A stretch of DNA of 64,000 nucleotides from positions 1-64,000 of the forward strand of contig JAXGGA010004495.1 of NCBI GenBank assembly GCA_038373865.1, given 5' to 3'. Below the pieces are notes generated by a model. The model was not told the DNA's origin. It saw nothing but the letters and a program-made list of their open reading frames with translations, and did no database searches. Source of the stretch: Uloborus plumipes. Its lineage: Eukaryota > Arthropoda > Arachnida > Araneae > Uloboridae. Below are positions 1 to 12,256 of this stretch, in pieces (the stretch's first letter is position 1; each line of letters opens with the position of its first letter). Both the position numbers and the translations under genes were made by a program.

Positions 1-1748
1 CAAAAAAGATAAAAGGAATTAGAAGATAAGAACGAAAAAGAATGAAAGAAAAAAAAACCTTATTATTGAAAATACCTTAATGCAAGCAATGAATCATTAC
101 ACATATTTAAGCTTTAAGGCTCAAAAATTCAGTGAACTCCGCCGATAAGTTCCATTGTGTCTGGAATTCTAAATCAAGTGGAAAGGTTGGAAAATCTTAA
201 TTAATGTGGATGGCATTTACTGTCTTTAGCACGCGAAAGGTACAAAGAAAGATCATCGGCATTGTTTGCCTTTTTTTTTCCTCATCTATTCTTTTTTTTT
301 TTTTTCATAATGTGAACTTAGTTCCGTATTTAAAGTGCGTGTGTTCATCGTGGGAACATTACTTCAGAGCATTCACTGCATAAGAGGAGCTCAATTTTGT
401 TATGGAATTCAAATTTCCAGGAATAATTCCCTCTCTTAAGTAAGTCTGGTCTTTGTTCCTGAAATTATCATCTAATTGTGATACAAGTCATTGAGCTCAT
501 TCTTTACGCAGAAATTGTTTCAGGATTTTGGAAGAAAAATTAAAATTTCAAAAGTTCAAATAAAACTTTTTCACATAAATTGGAATTCAAAAGCTAAAAA
601 ACTATAGTTCACATAAGATTTCGTTTTTTTAAACTTCTTCAAAATTAATTTATTTCTAATGCTAAAGTGGTGCCATTTTTTTCAGGCTTTAATTTCTCAA
701 CCATAAAGAATTAATAATAATTAGTAATGTGATAATAATTTACTTTCAAGTCATAAATGACTCAATTCTAAGCTTTCCTGTTTTGTTTTTGTTTTTCTTT
801 TTTTCTTTTGTTTTTCTCTCTCTTATTTATTTATGTACTGCTATTTTGGTCGGGAATTTATTTATTTATCTCCATTTTTAAAATTTGCATTTTTTTTCTG
901 ATTTAAGTAGGTATAAAATATACTAACCTAACTGATGATTTTATTTAGTCATTTATTTTATTTTTAACTGTTTGCTTTCTGCATAGTAGGTAACCTTATT
1001 TTGCAAAGAAGAAATTTTTAAATCACCTCTTCTTGTCATCGATTTCCTCCGGGTCAATGGTCTGATGGACCTTGTCTGACTTCGTCAGACATTTGTCGAG
1101 TCTCAACTCACCTACTCACCTCAACTCTTGCGTTAATTATGATTACGTCAGTTTGTTTCGATTATAAAAATTTGAAAGCGAAATTTCGTCACAGTTTAGT
1201 ATGTCATACTACGAGTGACCAAAGTCCAATTTCAAAAAGTCTTGATGTAAGAACACCCAAAGAAAGAATTGATCTTCACAAGGTGTCCAATGTCATTTTT
1301 ACTTATTTATTATTATTTTTATGTTTGATTTTTTTTTTTTTTTTTTGCCTGATTTTCCCCTTCGCAAGTATTAGTACTGCTATTTTTACGTATATACCGC
1401 ATTTTCATTTTATTTTATTTTGCCTTATTATTTAACATGATATTTTTCTTTTACCACTTTGAAAGCTTTAATTATAAAAAAAAAGGTAAATGTGTATGAA
1501 TAATTTTAATAAATTGCATGTTTTTTCGAAGTTCTAATTCCAATATCTTCATCTGATATCTTTAGAAAAAATCTGAGTATCAAAATTGCGTGAAAATGCT
1601 TTTCCTTTTTATGATATTGACTTGATTTTCCCTTACCATGTATATTTCAAGATTTATTAAAGATATCAAGCATGCAGCATTTGCACTTGACAATGCAAAA
1701 TATCGATACTCTGTCAAATCCGTACTTTTGCATAGATCTGATTAATAC
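1..1748. other. AT-rich DNA without recognisable gene
   Basis: I see no exon or transposon with clear ends here. The stretch is AT-rich with T-runs (near 268-305, 1328-1346) and several chance open frames. The only small structure is a perfect 8-bp hairpin at 1073-1091 (TGTCTGAC, TTC loop, GTCAGACA). Upstream exons of the Pax gene could lie here but none shows paired-domain coding sequence. Confidence 0.5.
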
Positions 1749-2733
1749 TAGGGATGCACCAATTAATTGGCATTACCAATTAATCGGCCATAATCGGTCA
1801 CTTTGCCGATTATTAATAATCGGAAAAATCGGACCGATTAATCGGTGGAAAAAATATTTTTTGAATATTATTTTTTAAAGTAAACCTTTACTAAGAAATT
1901 ATACTGAATAATTTTATTAACAGTACCGTAAAGTCGGGTTACTTGGACCCTAAGGGGTTACTTGAGCCCATTACAGTAAAATGATAAAATCTAGGTTTGG
2001 TACTTATTAGTTGAAGACTTGTACGTAGTTCCTCGTTTCTCCTCTAGGTAGAAGTACTCTGCAGTCTTTAATGCTAGTACCAAACCCAGATTTTATCATT
2101 TTACTGTGGGCTCAAGTAACCTCCTTGTGGGTCCAAGTAACCCGACTTTACGGTAATAATAATCCTCACCGTTGATGTAAGGTTTTTAATACATTAATTC
2201 TCCTATTTTGAATAAAAATACGCATAGTTAATGTAGCAAAATTTTTCATGCGTCGATACTTTTCTCCTTGCTTTTAGATAATCTTCAATTTTCACAAAGA
2301 ATAAAAGTCTTGAATTACATAGCTACTAATAATTGAAAAATTGAAACTGAAAGAACTTCAAAATTGGATTGCTCACCACAAGGGCTCCCCTCCTTTTTTT
2401 TTTTTTTTTGTTGAATTTTCATGTCTAGTTTACATAATTAGCAATGTGTTAATGCAATATTATTGACAATAATATGAAAATTAGTTCAGAGAAATTTGAT
2501 AAAATTTTGGAATTATTTTGGGAAAATTAGGAAAATGGAAGAAAAAATTAGAAACTATTTCAAAAGTTAGAATTGTTAAAAAAAAAACGAAGAAAAAACT
2601 GTAACGGTGAAATTGGTAGTACTGAAAACAACCATTTAATCATTAATCGGCTTGACCGATTAATCGGCCGATTATCAACTGCCGATTAATCGGTGATCGG
2701 TAATCGGCCAATTTGCTTATCGGTGCATCCCTA
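1749..2733. mobile_element. hAT non-autonomous element, short copy (family 1)
   Basis: The element begins TAGGGATGCACC and ends with the inverted GGTGCATCCCTA. It is flanked by a perfect 8-bp duplication, ATTAATAC, at 1741-1748 and 2734-2741, which is the hAT signature. Both ends carry subterminal CCGATTAATCGG repeats. No transposase frame is visible. Its interior near 2390-2510 matches, in inverted orientation, 19781-19910 of the longer copy at 16863-20296. A 232-bp TA-flanked MITE is inserted inside it at 1924-2155. Superfamily assignment rests on the 8-bp duplication and the terminal sequence. Confidence 0.9.
1924..2155. mobile_element. 232-bp TA-flanked MITE, copy 1 (nested)
   Basis: Terminal inverted repeats start TACCGTAAAGTCGGGTTACT and end with the reverse complement. 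TA stands at both borders, suggesting a Tc1/mariner-type TA target. The inverted arms continue inward through the ATGATAAAATCT segment, so most of the element can fold back. It sits inside the hAT copy at 1749-2733 and is therefore younger. A second copy of exactly the same length lies at 37464-37695 in opposite orientation. Confidence 0.85.
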
Positions 2734-3023
2734 ATTAATACCTTCTTTTCTGTAAATTCATCACTGTTTTAAATGAAACAGCAATTCAATAACTACTATT
2801 TCATGTAAAATGAATGCACTTATTAGTAATACGGTTGACTATGGTTTTTCAAAATGTTTTTTTAGTAAAACAATGTTTTTAAAAAATAGCCCTGTGCAAG
2901 GCCTGATTAAAGTACGGTCTTGCGGGTCCTTGCACCTGGGTACCATACTTTTAGGGACACCAAAAGAAAAAAAAAAGGGGGGGGGGTCAACTGTGCATTC
3001 TTTCTTTCCTTTTTCTTATCTAC

Positions 3024-3435
3024 TATACTGTAAAAAATGAATGTTTTTACAGTATAATGCAGCTAATTTTATAATAATGAACTGTAAAAATTTCTAATTT
3101 TACACAAATAAACTGTAAAATTGCTAATTTTACAGTACTAAACTGTAAAATTGCTAATTTTACAGTTATCAACCGTCAAATTGCTAATTTTACACTTTAT
3201 TACCGTGCATTTTACAGTTTTAAACTGGAACCTCTGCTGCCAGTACTATACTGTTGTTTTTACATTAAATACAACTAAATTTTACGACAATAAACTGTGA
3301 AATTTTTAACTTTACAGTAAGAAACTGTAAAATTGCTAGCTTTACAATTTATTACTGCGCATTTTACAAGTTTAAATTGGAAACTCGGCTGCCAGTATTA
3401 TACTGTAAAAACAACAGTTCATTTTTTGCAGTGTA
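3024..3435. mobile_element. TIR element built of ACTGTAAAAT repeats, copy 1
   Basis: The left end reads TATACTGTAAAAAATGAATG. The right end is the inverted form finishing in TTTTTGCAGTGTA. The interior is a chain of short inverted and direct copies of AACTGTAAAATTGCTAATTT followed by TACAGT, spaced about 40 bp. A related element lies at 47004-47410 and shares the TACTGTAAAAACAACAGTTC and GGCAGCC segments. No protein is encoded. Left boundary is good to a few bases. Confidence 0.7.
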
Positions 3436-3589
3436 CTCTGGAAACCGTAGACTTTCTTGTAAGAGACGCACCAAAATTTACCAGGACCTGGACACCACTT
3501 TGGCTCCCTATCTGTGTCATAAATACCGATTTCATTTTCCTGGAAATGTCAAAATATTTTTGCCACAAATTCCTTGCTTAATTTGCCTT

Positions 3590-4960
3590 TCCTAAGCTAC
3601 CGTCTCAATTTTCCTGTCTCAACGGAAGACATCCCTTTCCCCGACTTCTTAACGGGCTCATAAATAAGAGTAATCAGTGTAATTTTAATTGCTCTCCGTT
3701 TATCGGGCGTAACAACGTGTAATACCCGATAAAGTTTCTTGCTCGATGCGCGACAGCGCTGCTGAAATTGTTTCCTGCCGTCTCCGATTGCTAACGACGG
3801 GACGCGACTTCTCCCCAATCCCGAGTGATTATCACCAAAAAATGAATCGCAGAGCCATTTATCACGACATGCTAAGTCAGCTGAGGTCACTCGAAAGAGC
3901 AACGGCCCTCGAAGTCGTTGAGAAATCCAAGCACCGAGATCCGAAATAAGTAAATAAGCAAGAAGCGCAGCGACGCCTCTTTCTCCAAAAAACCAACTTG
4001 CACTAATTAATCAAGGCTTGCTAATACCTTCGCCAAATTACCCCACTTTTCTAAAATCCTCCAGACGCATCTATTCCGAAGCATTAAATAAAAATACTCA
4101 CAAAAAAAAAAGCTGAGATCGTTATCAATATCAATGCGCACAAAGATTTGAGTGAAACAAAATATAAAGCAAGAACAGCAAAAAAGAAAGTTGCCGCCAT
4201 TTTCGTTCCAACTGTTGACATTAATAAAAAGGATTATCCGAGACGCGTATGCGCAGCGAAGCGTCGCATAGTTCTTTTTAATTGGTTACCCCGGAGGCAT
4301 GCTGGCGATACTACCTTGTCATTAGGCCTGTTTACACGGGCCCTGTCACTGCGGCGAGGCCCATTCGGACACGCGATGCTCTTAATGGCCGGGCCTTCCA
4401 TCACGCTATAACGCATTCTTGGAGTCGGGACCGGGGCATTAATTAGAAAAAGCCCCCCACAGGCCCTCCCCTCTTTAAAAGGGTCCCGTGTTACCCGTGG
4501 GTAATTAATGTCCGGCCGATCGGTTTCTTTTTTGGGTAATCGGTCAGGAGACGGTGTCGCCCCCTTCCCCACCCTTGTCCTTGTGGTTCTTATTTTTGCT
4601 TAATTGCGATGCGCTTTTGCCGCTGTCATCGGACGAGGAAAAAAGTTGCGTAGGTAAAGGAAATACCTTGCATCGATTATTCCCCACAAAACCTCCGTCT
4701 GTTTGAGATTCGGATCTAGAGCCCACTTTTTATTTACGAGTTCAGTGAGCTTCTCGAATCGTTTGTGCCATGGCCTTGGCCTCGGGTCTCCCAAAAGAGA
4801 CGAAATCGTTTTTGATTGATTTGGCTTTTTATTGGAGATTGGACGATTAAACTATTGATTGGGAACGCAAGTGACAAAGAATAATATTTTGCTCTCTGGC
4901 TTCAGTGACCCAAAGAAGTTGGTTCAGAAACTGTTGCACGAAGGTGCTCTGTGATTCATC
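3590..4960. promoter_or_regulatory. GC-richer island upstream of the first Pax exon
   Basis: This 1.4 kb stretch stands out by higher GC and lack of transposon signals. It contains TAATTA-type homeodomain-like sites (around 4004, 4438 and 4503), an ATCGATTATT at about 4673 and several CG-rich blocks. No frame reads as a recognisable protein and the opposing open frames overlap each other, so I treat it as non-coding. Its place 1-2.4 kb before the paired-domain exon makes it a candidate conserved enhancer, or a promoter/5' exon region, of the Pax gene. Conservation cannot be seen from one sequence. Confidence 0.35.
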
Positions 4961-5498
4961 ATTTGAGATTCTTTGTTATGTTCAATAGAACATGCATTCC
5001 TATAGCTGTACTTTAAACCGATTTTTTAAAACCACCTTTGTAAAATGCGCAAGTTAGGTATGTTTCAAAAGTTGGATTGGTCGAGCAAAACCGCAAAAAA
5101 GGAACGGTAGACATCTGTGGACAAAACTGTAAGAAGGAAATGTGTGCGAACATTAACTACAAAAATGTACATCATTTTTTAAGGCTTGCGGCATCAACAA
5201 AAATGCGAGCTTTCAGCTGTTATTTTTAAGGGCTTTTTTTTAAAGAATTTTTTTCTTAAAGCATGAGATACTGGGTGGTTTCTTTTTGGATGACGATAAA
5301 CTTCTTAGTTAAAGCACAATATATGAGAGCTCTACCTACATATTCATTCTGTATTTTTTAGGACAAAATCAATTTTTATTTCTTTCTATATTCAGTATGA
5401 ATATATAATCCTTTTAAAAGTTTAGATCAAAAGAAGGACTATAGGGCCGAAGCAGACCGCGTTTATGGCATTGATTGCTCAATCAAAAGTTGACAAAT

Positions 5499-5760
5499 TG
5501 ATTGAAGGGACAAGTGGATAAAGGTTATATGTGACTTTTGAATTTCGTCGATTCACGCAAATTCAAATTAGTGTGTGTTCAATTGTGTTAACTCACAAAC
5601 ACAATTGAAGGGGCAAGTAAATAAAGGTAATATGTGACAATTTTTAAAAATTTTAGAAATAGCTTTCAAAAAAAATTATCTTATCACCTTCATCTATGGT
5701 AAAAAGTATGTTTTTCCAAAATTGTCACATATCACCTTTATCAACTTGCCCCTTCGATTA
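5499..5760. mobile_element. MITE with GGGGCAAGT ends
   Basis: The right end, read inverted, is TCGAAGGGGCAAGTTGATAA followed by AGGTGATATGTGACAATTTT. Two left-end versions precede it, at 5499 (TGATTGAAGGGACAAGTGGA) and at 5601 (CACAATTGAAGGGGCAAGTA), so the element either has a duplicated left end or one copy is nested beside another. A further partial copy lies at about 44951-45030 and includes the inner TTTTTACCGTGGATGAAGG part. No coding potential is seen. Confidence 0.65.
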
Positions 5761-5953
5761 ACTGAAAACGTTTACAGGTTCTCGACAATACCTTCCATAA
5801 AATGCCATTATTGTGCCCTAACACATTTTAATACAGTGTTTTTTATTTCATTTTATTTATTTATTTATTTATTTTTGCAAAATAAGAAATACTACCATTG
5901 AATTATTTCATTAAACATGACACTAATATATTGGTTTTTATTTATTCACGCAG

Positions 5954-6103
5954 GTAACCTGAGTCCGTTGTATTTGAACACAAGACTGAGTGACACGCTT
6001 CCACAACCTCGCATGGTACACGACTTTTCTCCCTACGGCCTCAGGCCGTATGATTTCGCGAGACAGCTACTTACCTCACAGACTGCGGTTAACAAAATAT
6101 TAG
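5954..6103 (+). CDS. eyg: Pax-eyegone paired-domain exon (PAI subdomain part)
   Basis: This internal exon encodes the end of a divergent N-terminal (PAI) subdomain of a paired-box transcription factor. The visible motif is HDFSPYGLRPYDFARQLL, then TSQTAVNKILG, which aligns with the canonical RPCDISRQL...VSKILG helix-turn-helix. The first roughly 20 residues (NLSPLYLNTRLSDTLPQPRM) do not match the usual PAI beta-hairpin. This fits the eyegone class, whose PAI half is known to be truncated and which binds DNA mainly through the RED half. The acceptor is TTCACGCAG before 5954 (incoming phase 1) and the donor is G/GTAAGC after 6103 (phase 1). The exon joins the one at 26239 to give ILG-RYYETG in frame. 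The upstream start exon was not found. Confidence 0.88.
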
Positions 6104-6566
6104 GTAAGCATTTATTTTAATTTTTATTTCAGTTACTAATTTCGCATTTGAATATTAAGTACCGCGGTAAAATTGCTGTGATAATTATACTGAAGATGAG
6201 AAGATCAAAATTTTTGCATTTGATTGAACTGTATGAATCATGAAATGTTGACAGTATGCCGAAAGGGTAAAGCACTGATAAATAAACAGCGTTATGCAAA
6301 AGAAGTTAATCAGCAAAAAGGTGAAAATAAGTTATTCATATAGGTTAGTAGATAAACTGACATATTACGGGATGCAAAAATAATTTCAGACACATTTTGT
6401 ATTACTATATCATCAATATTGAGCAAAATATCAACCTACTTCCAAGAAACTATGCATTGTTGGACAGCGAAAAATTTCAACTACTTCAAACCAGCAATCA
6501 ACAGTAGCTTTCGAATAGATAATTCAGAACTATTGGATCAAGTATTTAGCTTGTACAACGATTCCG

Positions 6567-6843
6567 CCGGCCACCTTGTCTAATGGTCAGAGCAGTCTGC
6601 CACGGATGGTCTGGCCCCGGGTTCGAGTCCCGGCTTGGGTATGGATGTGCTTCCTTTCTCCGTCCTTGTCCATTCTTTGTGTGAATGTGTTGTTGTGTGA
6701 AAGGTTGCCTACCCTATGAACTGGTCCCTATGGCATGCGTGTACTGTGGAAGTCGGACTTCACACCAAATAACGGTACAGTTGGAAAAGTGAAGCAGCGC
6801 GCCCCAAATTGCCAGCCTGGCTGGTACAGGACAAAAAAAAAAA
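6567..6843 (+). mobile_element. tRNA-derived SINE
   Basis: The 5' part looks like a tRNA: an A-box-like TAATGGTCAGAGCAG about 30 bp before a perfect B box, GGTTCGAGTCC, with the CCCGG arms around it. A tRNA-unrelated body follows (TTCCTTTCTCCGTCCTTGTC onward) and it ends in a run of A. This is the standard layout of a polymerase III SINE. It lies about 460 bp into the large Pax intron. The exact 5' border and target duplication could not be fixed. Confidence 0.75.
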
Positions 6844-7018
6844 GCTTCCAACTTTATTTGAAGTCATAATATTGCTTACAGTTGTCATCATTGGGCTATC
6901 TTACGGTCCAAAATACTAAAACATTTTAAGTGCTTCAAAATTATCTAACATGGTCCAAAGCTGCCCGAAATGACTATTCTGCATTGTTGTCTTTCACTAT
7001 GAGCTCATGTCATTATTT

Positions 7019-7316
7019 ACAGTGGTGTAGTGGTAAGGCATTGACCCTATGTGCCCTTGAACCCGGGTTTTAACCCACGATCCAAGTTGGTAGTCGGATG
7101 ATTTTCAAGGTGCATAGAATTGTCAGCACCCATAAAGTATAATTCTGCGGCGCGGCATGTAAAATATCCCTTAGGAATTCCTTCGGCTTCAGGTACTTTC
7201 GGCAAAATAAAATTCCTAGTGCAGTTCCGCTTCGAAGCGAACTCAGGTGCCTCTATCTGGTAGAAAACTGGACTTCCGAATTCTCAGTGCCACTGTCATC
7301 CATTCCGTAATGGCGG
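7019..7316 (+). mobile_element. second, different tRNA-derived SINE
   Basis: An A-box-like TGTAGTGGTAAGGCATTGAC is followed by a decayed B box in CCCGGGTTTTAACCC. The body contains TCTGCGGCGCGGCATG and ends around CATTCCGTAATGGCGGCGCA. The body differs from the SINE at 6567, so it is a separate family. The 3' border is uncertain and may reach the A-run near 7400. Confidence 0.6.
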
Positions 7317-7639
7317 CGCATGAAAGACTGAATGCCATATCAGGAGATAGCACCAAGTCTGCAAAAAGGTTAAATCATCTAATGCAGTCCCATTAGGAGA
7401 AAAAAAAACTACACAATCGAAATAATTAAATGGTAATTTGGATGCAATGCTGTAAGGATCACAACATTTATCCATCATGCAAAGCAATCATATAGATTAT
7501 ATCAGAATGGTACCGTACCCTTTGGTGTTCATTTCCTAAGATCAACCAAATGCGACAGTAGCATAAGAATAATTATATAACATTCTCAAGTTAGTCAACA
7601 ACCAAGCTAAACCAAAAACGCGATGCCCACAAACGCACA

Positions 7640-8040
7640 TCCCCACTTTCTTCTGCTCAATCAATAACCACACCAAACCAAGGAACCTACCTATAATTTG
7701 TAGTTACCCATAAACTCCGGCCTAATAACCCCCTTTGAATGCAGCGAGCATCCAACAGACGCCCAAGCACCGCTACTGACGAATATCATGAATATAAATC
7801 CCCGTCATAGAAACGGTGGGCGAAGATGCCGTCCGCCCTCCCTCGAGTATTAACGAGTCGTTTATTTTGCTTTATGTTGCTTATTTCCTGGGATGCTGCC
7901 GTGTTACTCGCGCCGGGAGAAATAATTTTTAACTCATTAAACGGCAGTGGAGCTCCTATTACCATAAAGGTGTAAACGCGTATCGGGAGATGTCTGAAGT
8001 TTTTATGTCCTCTTCTGGGATTACGTCAGTTATCTTAAAG
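7640..8040. promoter_or_regulatory. GC-richer island with AT-core homeodomain-like motifs
   Basis: Non-coding stretch of higher complexity in the Pax intron. It has TTTATTTTGCTTTATGTTGC, a CCATAAAGG box and several CG-rich segments. No open frame of note crosses it. It is a candidate intronic enhancer on composition and motif grounds alone. The flanking DNA (7410-7640 and 8040-10150) is AT-rich, holds T-runs and shows nothing I can name. Confidence 0.3.
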
Positions 8041-10150
8041 TGATCCGTATTTTTTTTTTTTTTTTGAGTGTGTCATAATGTATTTGTCTTGTTCTGTGAT
8101 CCTCGAGATTTCTTTCGTCATGGTACGCTGTTAAGAATTTCAATATTTGATGGCGTTAGGTGGACAAATGTAAAAGAATTTTACTTTATCTATTGGCGGA
8201 TGTACCTGTAGCGTATTTTTCAAAAACAGCATACGGTACCATTTCTGCGAAGCTTGCCAAGCTGCTTTGACTTTCCTGATGTTTTTTTTAAACTATGCAT
8301 CAATTTGTAGAAACTAAATCTGTCAAAAGTAGGATTTGAGATCAGAAAATTATAGCCTCTTTTGATGAAACTTTCCCTCCAATAAAACGGGAGGGGGTGG
8401 GGTGGAGGCGAAAGTAATATCAGTACGTAGTCAAAATTCGTATTTTTTTTACTGTGCACGGTTGATTTAAAAAAAAATCTACCACGTGCTTTATGCTTTT
8501 CAAAAACTATGTGGTTTATCAATACCGTCCTAAATATATCATATGCTCCTCATAATAAAAATAGGAATGCAATCTGAATTTGTCTTTTTTCTTTCTTTCA
8601 AGTTAAAAACCTGATAACTTAAATATTTTGCTCGAATAATGTTCTGATGATGCAATATGACTCCAGATTTGCCCCAAGACTGCTCTGGCATTGTTTTTTA
8701 ACACCAAATCTAGATTTACCCTGCTTTTTTACGTCTCATTACTTGAACATCTCTACCAACAGACAAATCTGCGCGCAATCTAAAAAAAAAATCCAGGCAA
8801 CTATTAAGAAATCAACTATTTTTATTTTCTGTTCATTATTGTAAGGGCTTCTTATGTGCTCGTAACTAGACTAAATATGGCACGAGTCGACGAACATCAA
8901 ACAACCGAAATCAAAGCCGTCTAACGAGATTGAACAAAACAGTAAGTTCACTCTCATTTGCACAAATGAAAAAGTTTAAAGCACCTTCTTGTGTTCAGGC
9001 AGAACTAATTAGAATGGCTGGAGGTATTATGCGTGGAACAAATTTTTCTTAGCAATTTAATGCAAAAAGGATAGTAAATCAAAAAATTTTCTACATGATT
9101 GCACCAGCTGTAAAAATTCCTTGCCGAACTTCTCCAGTAAGACGAAACGAACAGGGAAAGATTTTATAGCCTGTAAATCGGTCTTTTCAGCTTAGTTACC
9201 TCTTCAGAAAAAAGCCAACTTTAAGTAAAAATGCCCTATTTCCACAGCAAACAAAAATTGTCATAAAATAACAGGAGCAATGCTTAAAACAATGTAAGAG
9301 TTGATTTGAATAGACATAATAGATATAAATATACCAAATTATTGGTCATAATACGGTGAAAAAATGAAAAATTCAGTGATTGACTGAAAAGAAAAAGATG
9401 AAATAATTTTAACCATTCTCGAAAAAGAAAAAAAAAAAGGTAACACATTGAAAGCATCATAACGAAAGGGAACAATGATACTGAAAAAATGATTTATCAG
9501 TTATTAATTTTGAATAGGAAAATTAAAAAAAAATCAGTTCTCCTTAAAACTGTTCGGATAACCAAAATCCGACTTCAATAGAAGCTCGCAGTCTCAACTG
9601 GATACCAAAGGTGGCAAGTTTTTCAATGTGAGGATCCATTGGCCAAACATTTTTTTTACTTATTTATTTATTTATTTATTTATTTTTTTGAATAATTAAA
9701 CTGTTGTGCAGAGTAAATAATTATGATTTTATGGCAACCTGACGAATTGAACATGACCAAACCTGACCAAAAAGAACTGAATAGGAAATTGAATGCTCTC
9801 TAACATTAAAATAAACATTAAAAACGAAATCCCTATCCGTGATATTGGAATAACATTTGTACAAAAGGAAGTTAATGTTCACTAATGAGTATTACAATTT
9901 CTGCTGGCTGGAATTCTCTACCCCTGCCTCCTCCCCTATGCAGAAAAGAGTTGCTTTTTTGTTTAATCATTCGTAAATAATGAAAGCAAAGTGAAATCAA
10001 AAATTTATCTCGTAACTAATTCAGAAGACAAACGGGGCACAAGTTTTCCAGAATTTGAAATACGATAAAAAAAAACTCACCATGAGAAAGAAAAAAAAAA
10101 GAGAAGGCAAAAGCAATTCATAATAATAAATTAAAGCTCTTAATGCGGTT
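8040..10150. other. AT-rich intron DNA without recognisable features
   Basis: Long A and T runs (for example 8048-8065 and 9425-9440) and a TTTA repeat at 9659-9687. The open frames here are low-complexity. I see no exon, no element ends and no RNA gene. Confidence 0.5.
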
Positions 10151-10199
10151 GTAATGATAGTGTCTTGTCGACACAAAGTTTTTCCCCCCTACATCTCAT

Positions 10200-10440
10200 T
10201 ATCATGGTCGCTCTCCTCCAATGGGACAGGAACATATGGACAATGAGCGACTAGCCGAGCGCGACACGAACACCCCCTCCTACGCCCACGCTTGGCGTTC
10301 GATTGCGCGCGCGCGCGTTCCCACGCACAATGCGCAGCTGCGCTCTCATTGGCGGCCCATTACGCTCGGAGATGCGGTAATTAGAGCGTCGGTTCGCTCT
10401 TTTCAAATACGTTGGGAAATTTATTGTTGGAAATTTTCGG
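10200..10440. promoter_or_regulatory. CG-rich island in the Pax intron
   Basis: A short CpG-dense block contains GCGCGCGCGCG near 10305, CAATGCGCAGCTGCGC, a reverse CCAAT motif (CATTGGCGG) and GCGGTAATTAGAGCG. The open frame across it has no recognisable domain. It could be an alternative promoter or enhancer. There is no direct evidence beyond composition. Confidence 0.3.
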
Positions 10441-12256
10441 GAAATGTCCTATTATTCAGCTATTACAATAATAAGTAAATAAAACGTTGTGTTGTGATTG
10501 TTTAGTTCCTGTTTTGCATGCTTGCTGGATTTAAAAGCTTTTTGTACTAACTTTGTCCTGATGTCCGTTTGGTTAAATAAAGCAAGTTTTTTAATCATTG
10601 CCTAAAAATAAAAATCATTTCTAATAATTACAAAGTTGAATGTTAATAAATTTAACAATTAATTCCAAGCTAAACTGAAGCAAGCATAGAAATGTAGCGA
10701 GCTCCAATTTAAACTAAATCCTACACAGATCTCTTGTTGTCAAATATTTCTTAACATTTTGGGACATTTTTCCCTTGAGTAAACATCTTTAGACAAGTAC
10801 TGCAATTTTTTTTCTAAATTTTGCTAAAATATTATTTGTACTAGAGTGTTATCAAATATCAGTCGTTAAGCAGTTCTTATAATTTATCTAGTACGTGCCC
10901 TTGACTAATGATAACTTCATACAAAAAAAAAGAGAGAAAAGGTACTTACTTAATGCCATTATAGCTTGACATTTGATCAACCTAACTTCGAGTTCTATTT
11001 AGCAAGTAAAAGTTTACACTTAATTTAAAAGAAGTACATAACTGGATTCCCCGTGCAAATTAAGCTTTGAGTCTGACTCTCAACTGATATATCTCATATC
11101 AATTCTGTAACTTAAGCGTACTATTTTTATAGATAAATTACATAATTTCTAAATAGTGGTCATATATTATTATTGAAGTTCTTTCAAGCAAAATAGCAAA
11201 CATTATGCGAATCTTGACATTATCAAGTTCATGCTTTTGATTAGTTGCTCCCCATGTGCAAAAAAAAGTTTCCAAAGATTCTGCTCAGCTTTTGATAGAC
11301 TTAACTTCGAGCTTCGTTTAATATGTGAATCTTCATACCTAATGGAAATAAGAATGCAAGCTAGACTCCTGTGCAAATCAAACAAATTAGCCTCTTAATT
11401 GCTACACATTTCTTATCATTTCAGTAGCTTTTTTCCTTGAGTCAACATCTTTACGGATAAATTCCTTAAAATTTATTTCTAAATAATGCTCATATTATTA
11501 TTAGTGTCCTATCAAGCAAAATATCAGTCATTAAGTTCTTAAGATTCATCTAGTTGACTAATTGCTCCCCACATGCAGAAAAATGAGACTGCCTAATGAC
11601 ACTGCTCAACCTTCTGCCGTGGATCTTACTTCTATTTCTGTTTAATATGCAAAAGTTCATACTTAATTGAATATAAATACCACAGCTGGTCTCCCATGCA
11701 AATTATGCACTTCGTAGGATTCCTAACTGTTCGATATTTCTTATCATTTCAGTGACTTTTTCCTTAAGCCAACATCTCCACACAGATAAATTCCATAATT
11801 TCATTCCTAAATGGTGTCCGTGCAGGGGCGTCGCTAGCTGAAATATCTGGGGGGGTGTTGAGAATTTGGCGGCCCTGGGCTGTGGGCTCATCATATAGGG
11901 GGGGGGGGGTTCCCTTGAATTATTCACCATTCCAACCCACGCCATATACAGAAATGCATTATAGCAGTGGAAAAGGTGAGAGAATGATTCTTCAAAATTA
12001 ATGCAAGAAAATTTTGAATAGTAGTTTTGTAAAATTTCTGGATATTATTGCTATAAATTTTTTTTTTTCTGAAGAGAAAAAGTGCACCATTCCCCTTTTA
12101 TTTATTTTTATTTTTAAGAACTGACAATAAAAGAAATCACCTATCATAGTTTGGAGCTAATTTGTAAATCGTAAATATTTTGTTTAAATTTTATGGATCA
12201 AAAATGCCCTTGCATATAAGTCGCATAGTTCAGTCATAATGTGCAAAGAAAAGGGC

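Noticed and set aside
1073..1091. 8-bp perfect hairpin as a terminator or RNA element
   Set aside because: Short hairpins of this size occur by chance and nothing around it supports a function.
3597..4794. Several opposing frames of 60-112 codons in the GC-richer island
   Set aside because: Frames overlap on both strands, have no known domain, and GC-richer DNA has fewer chance stops.
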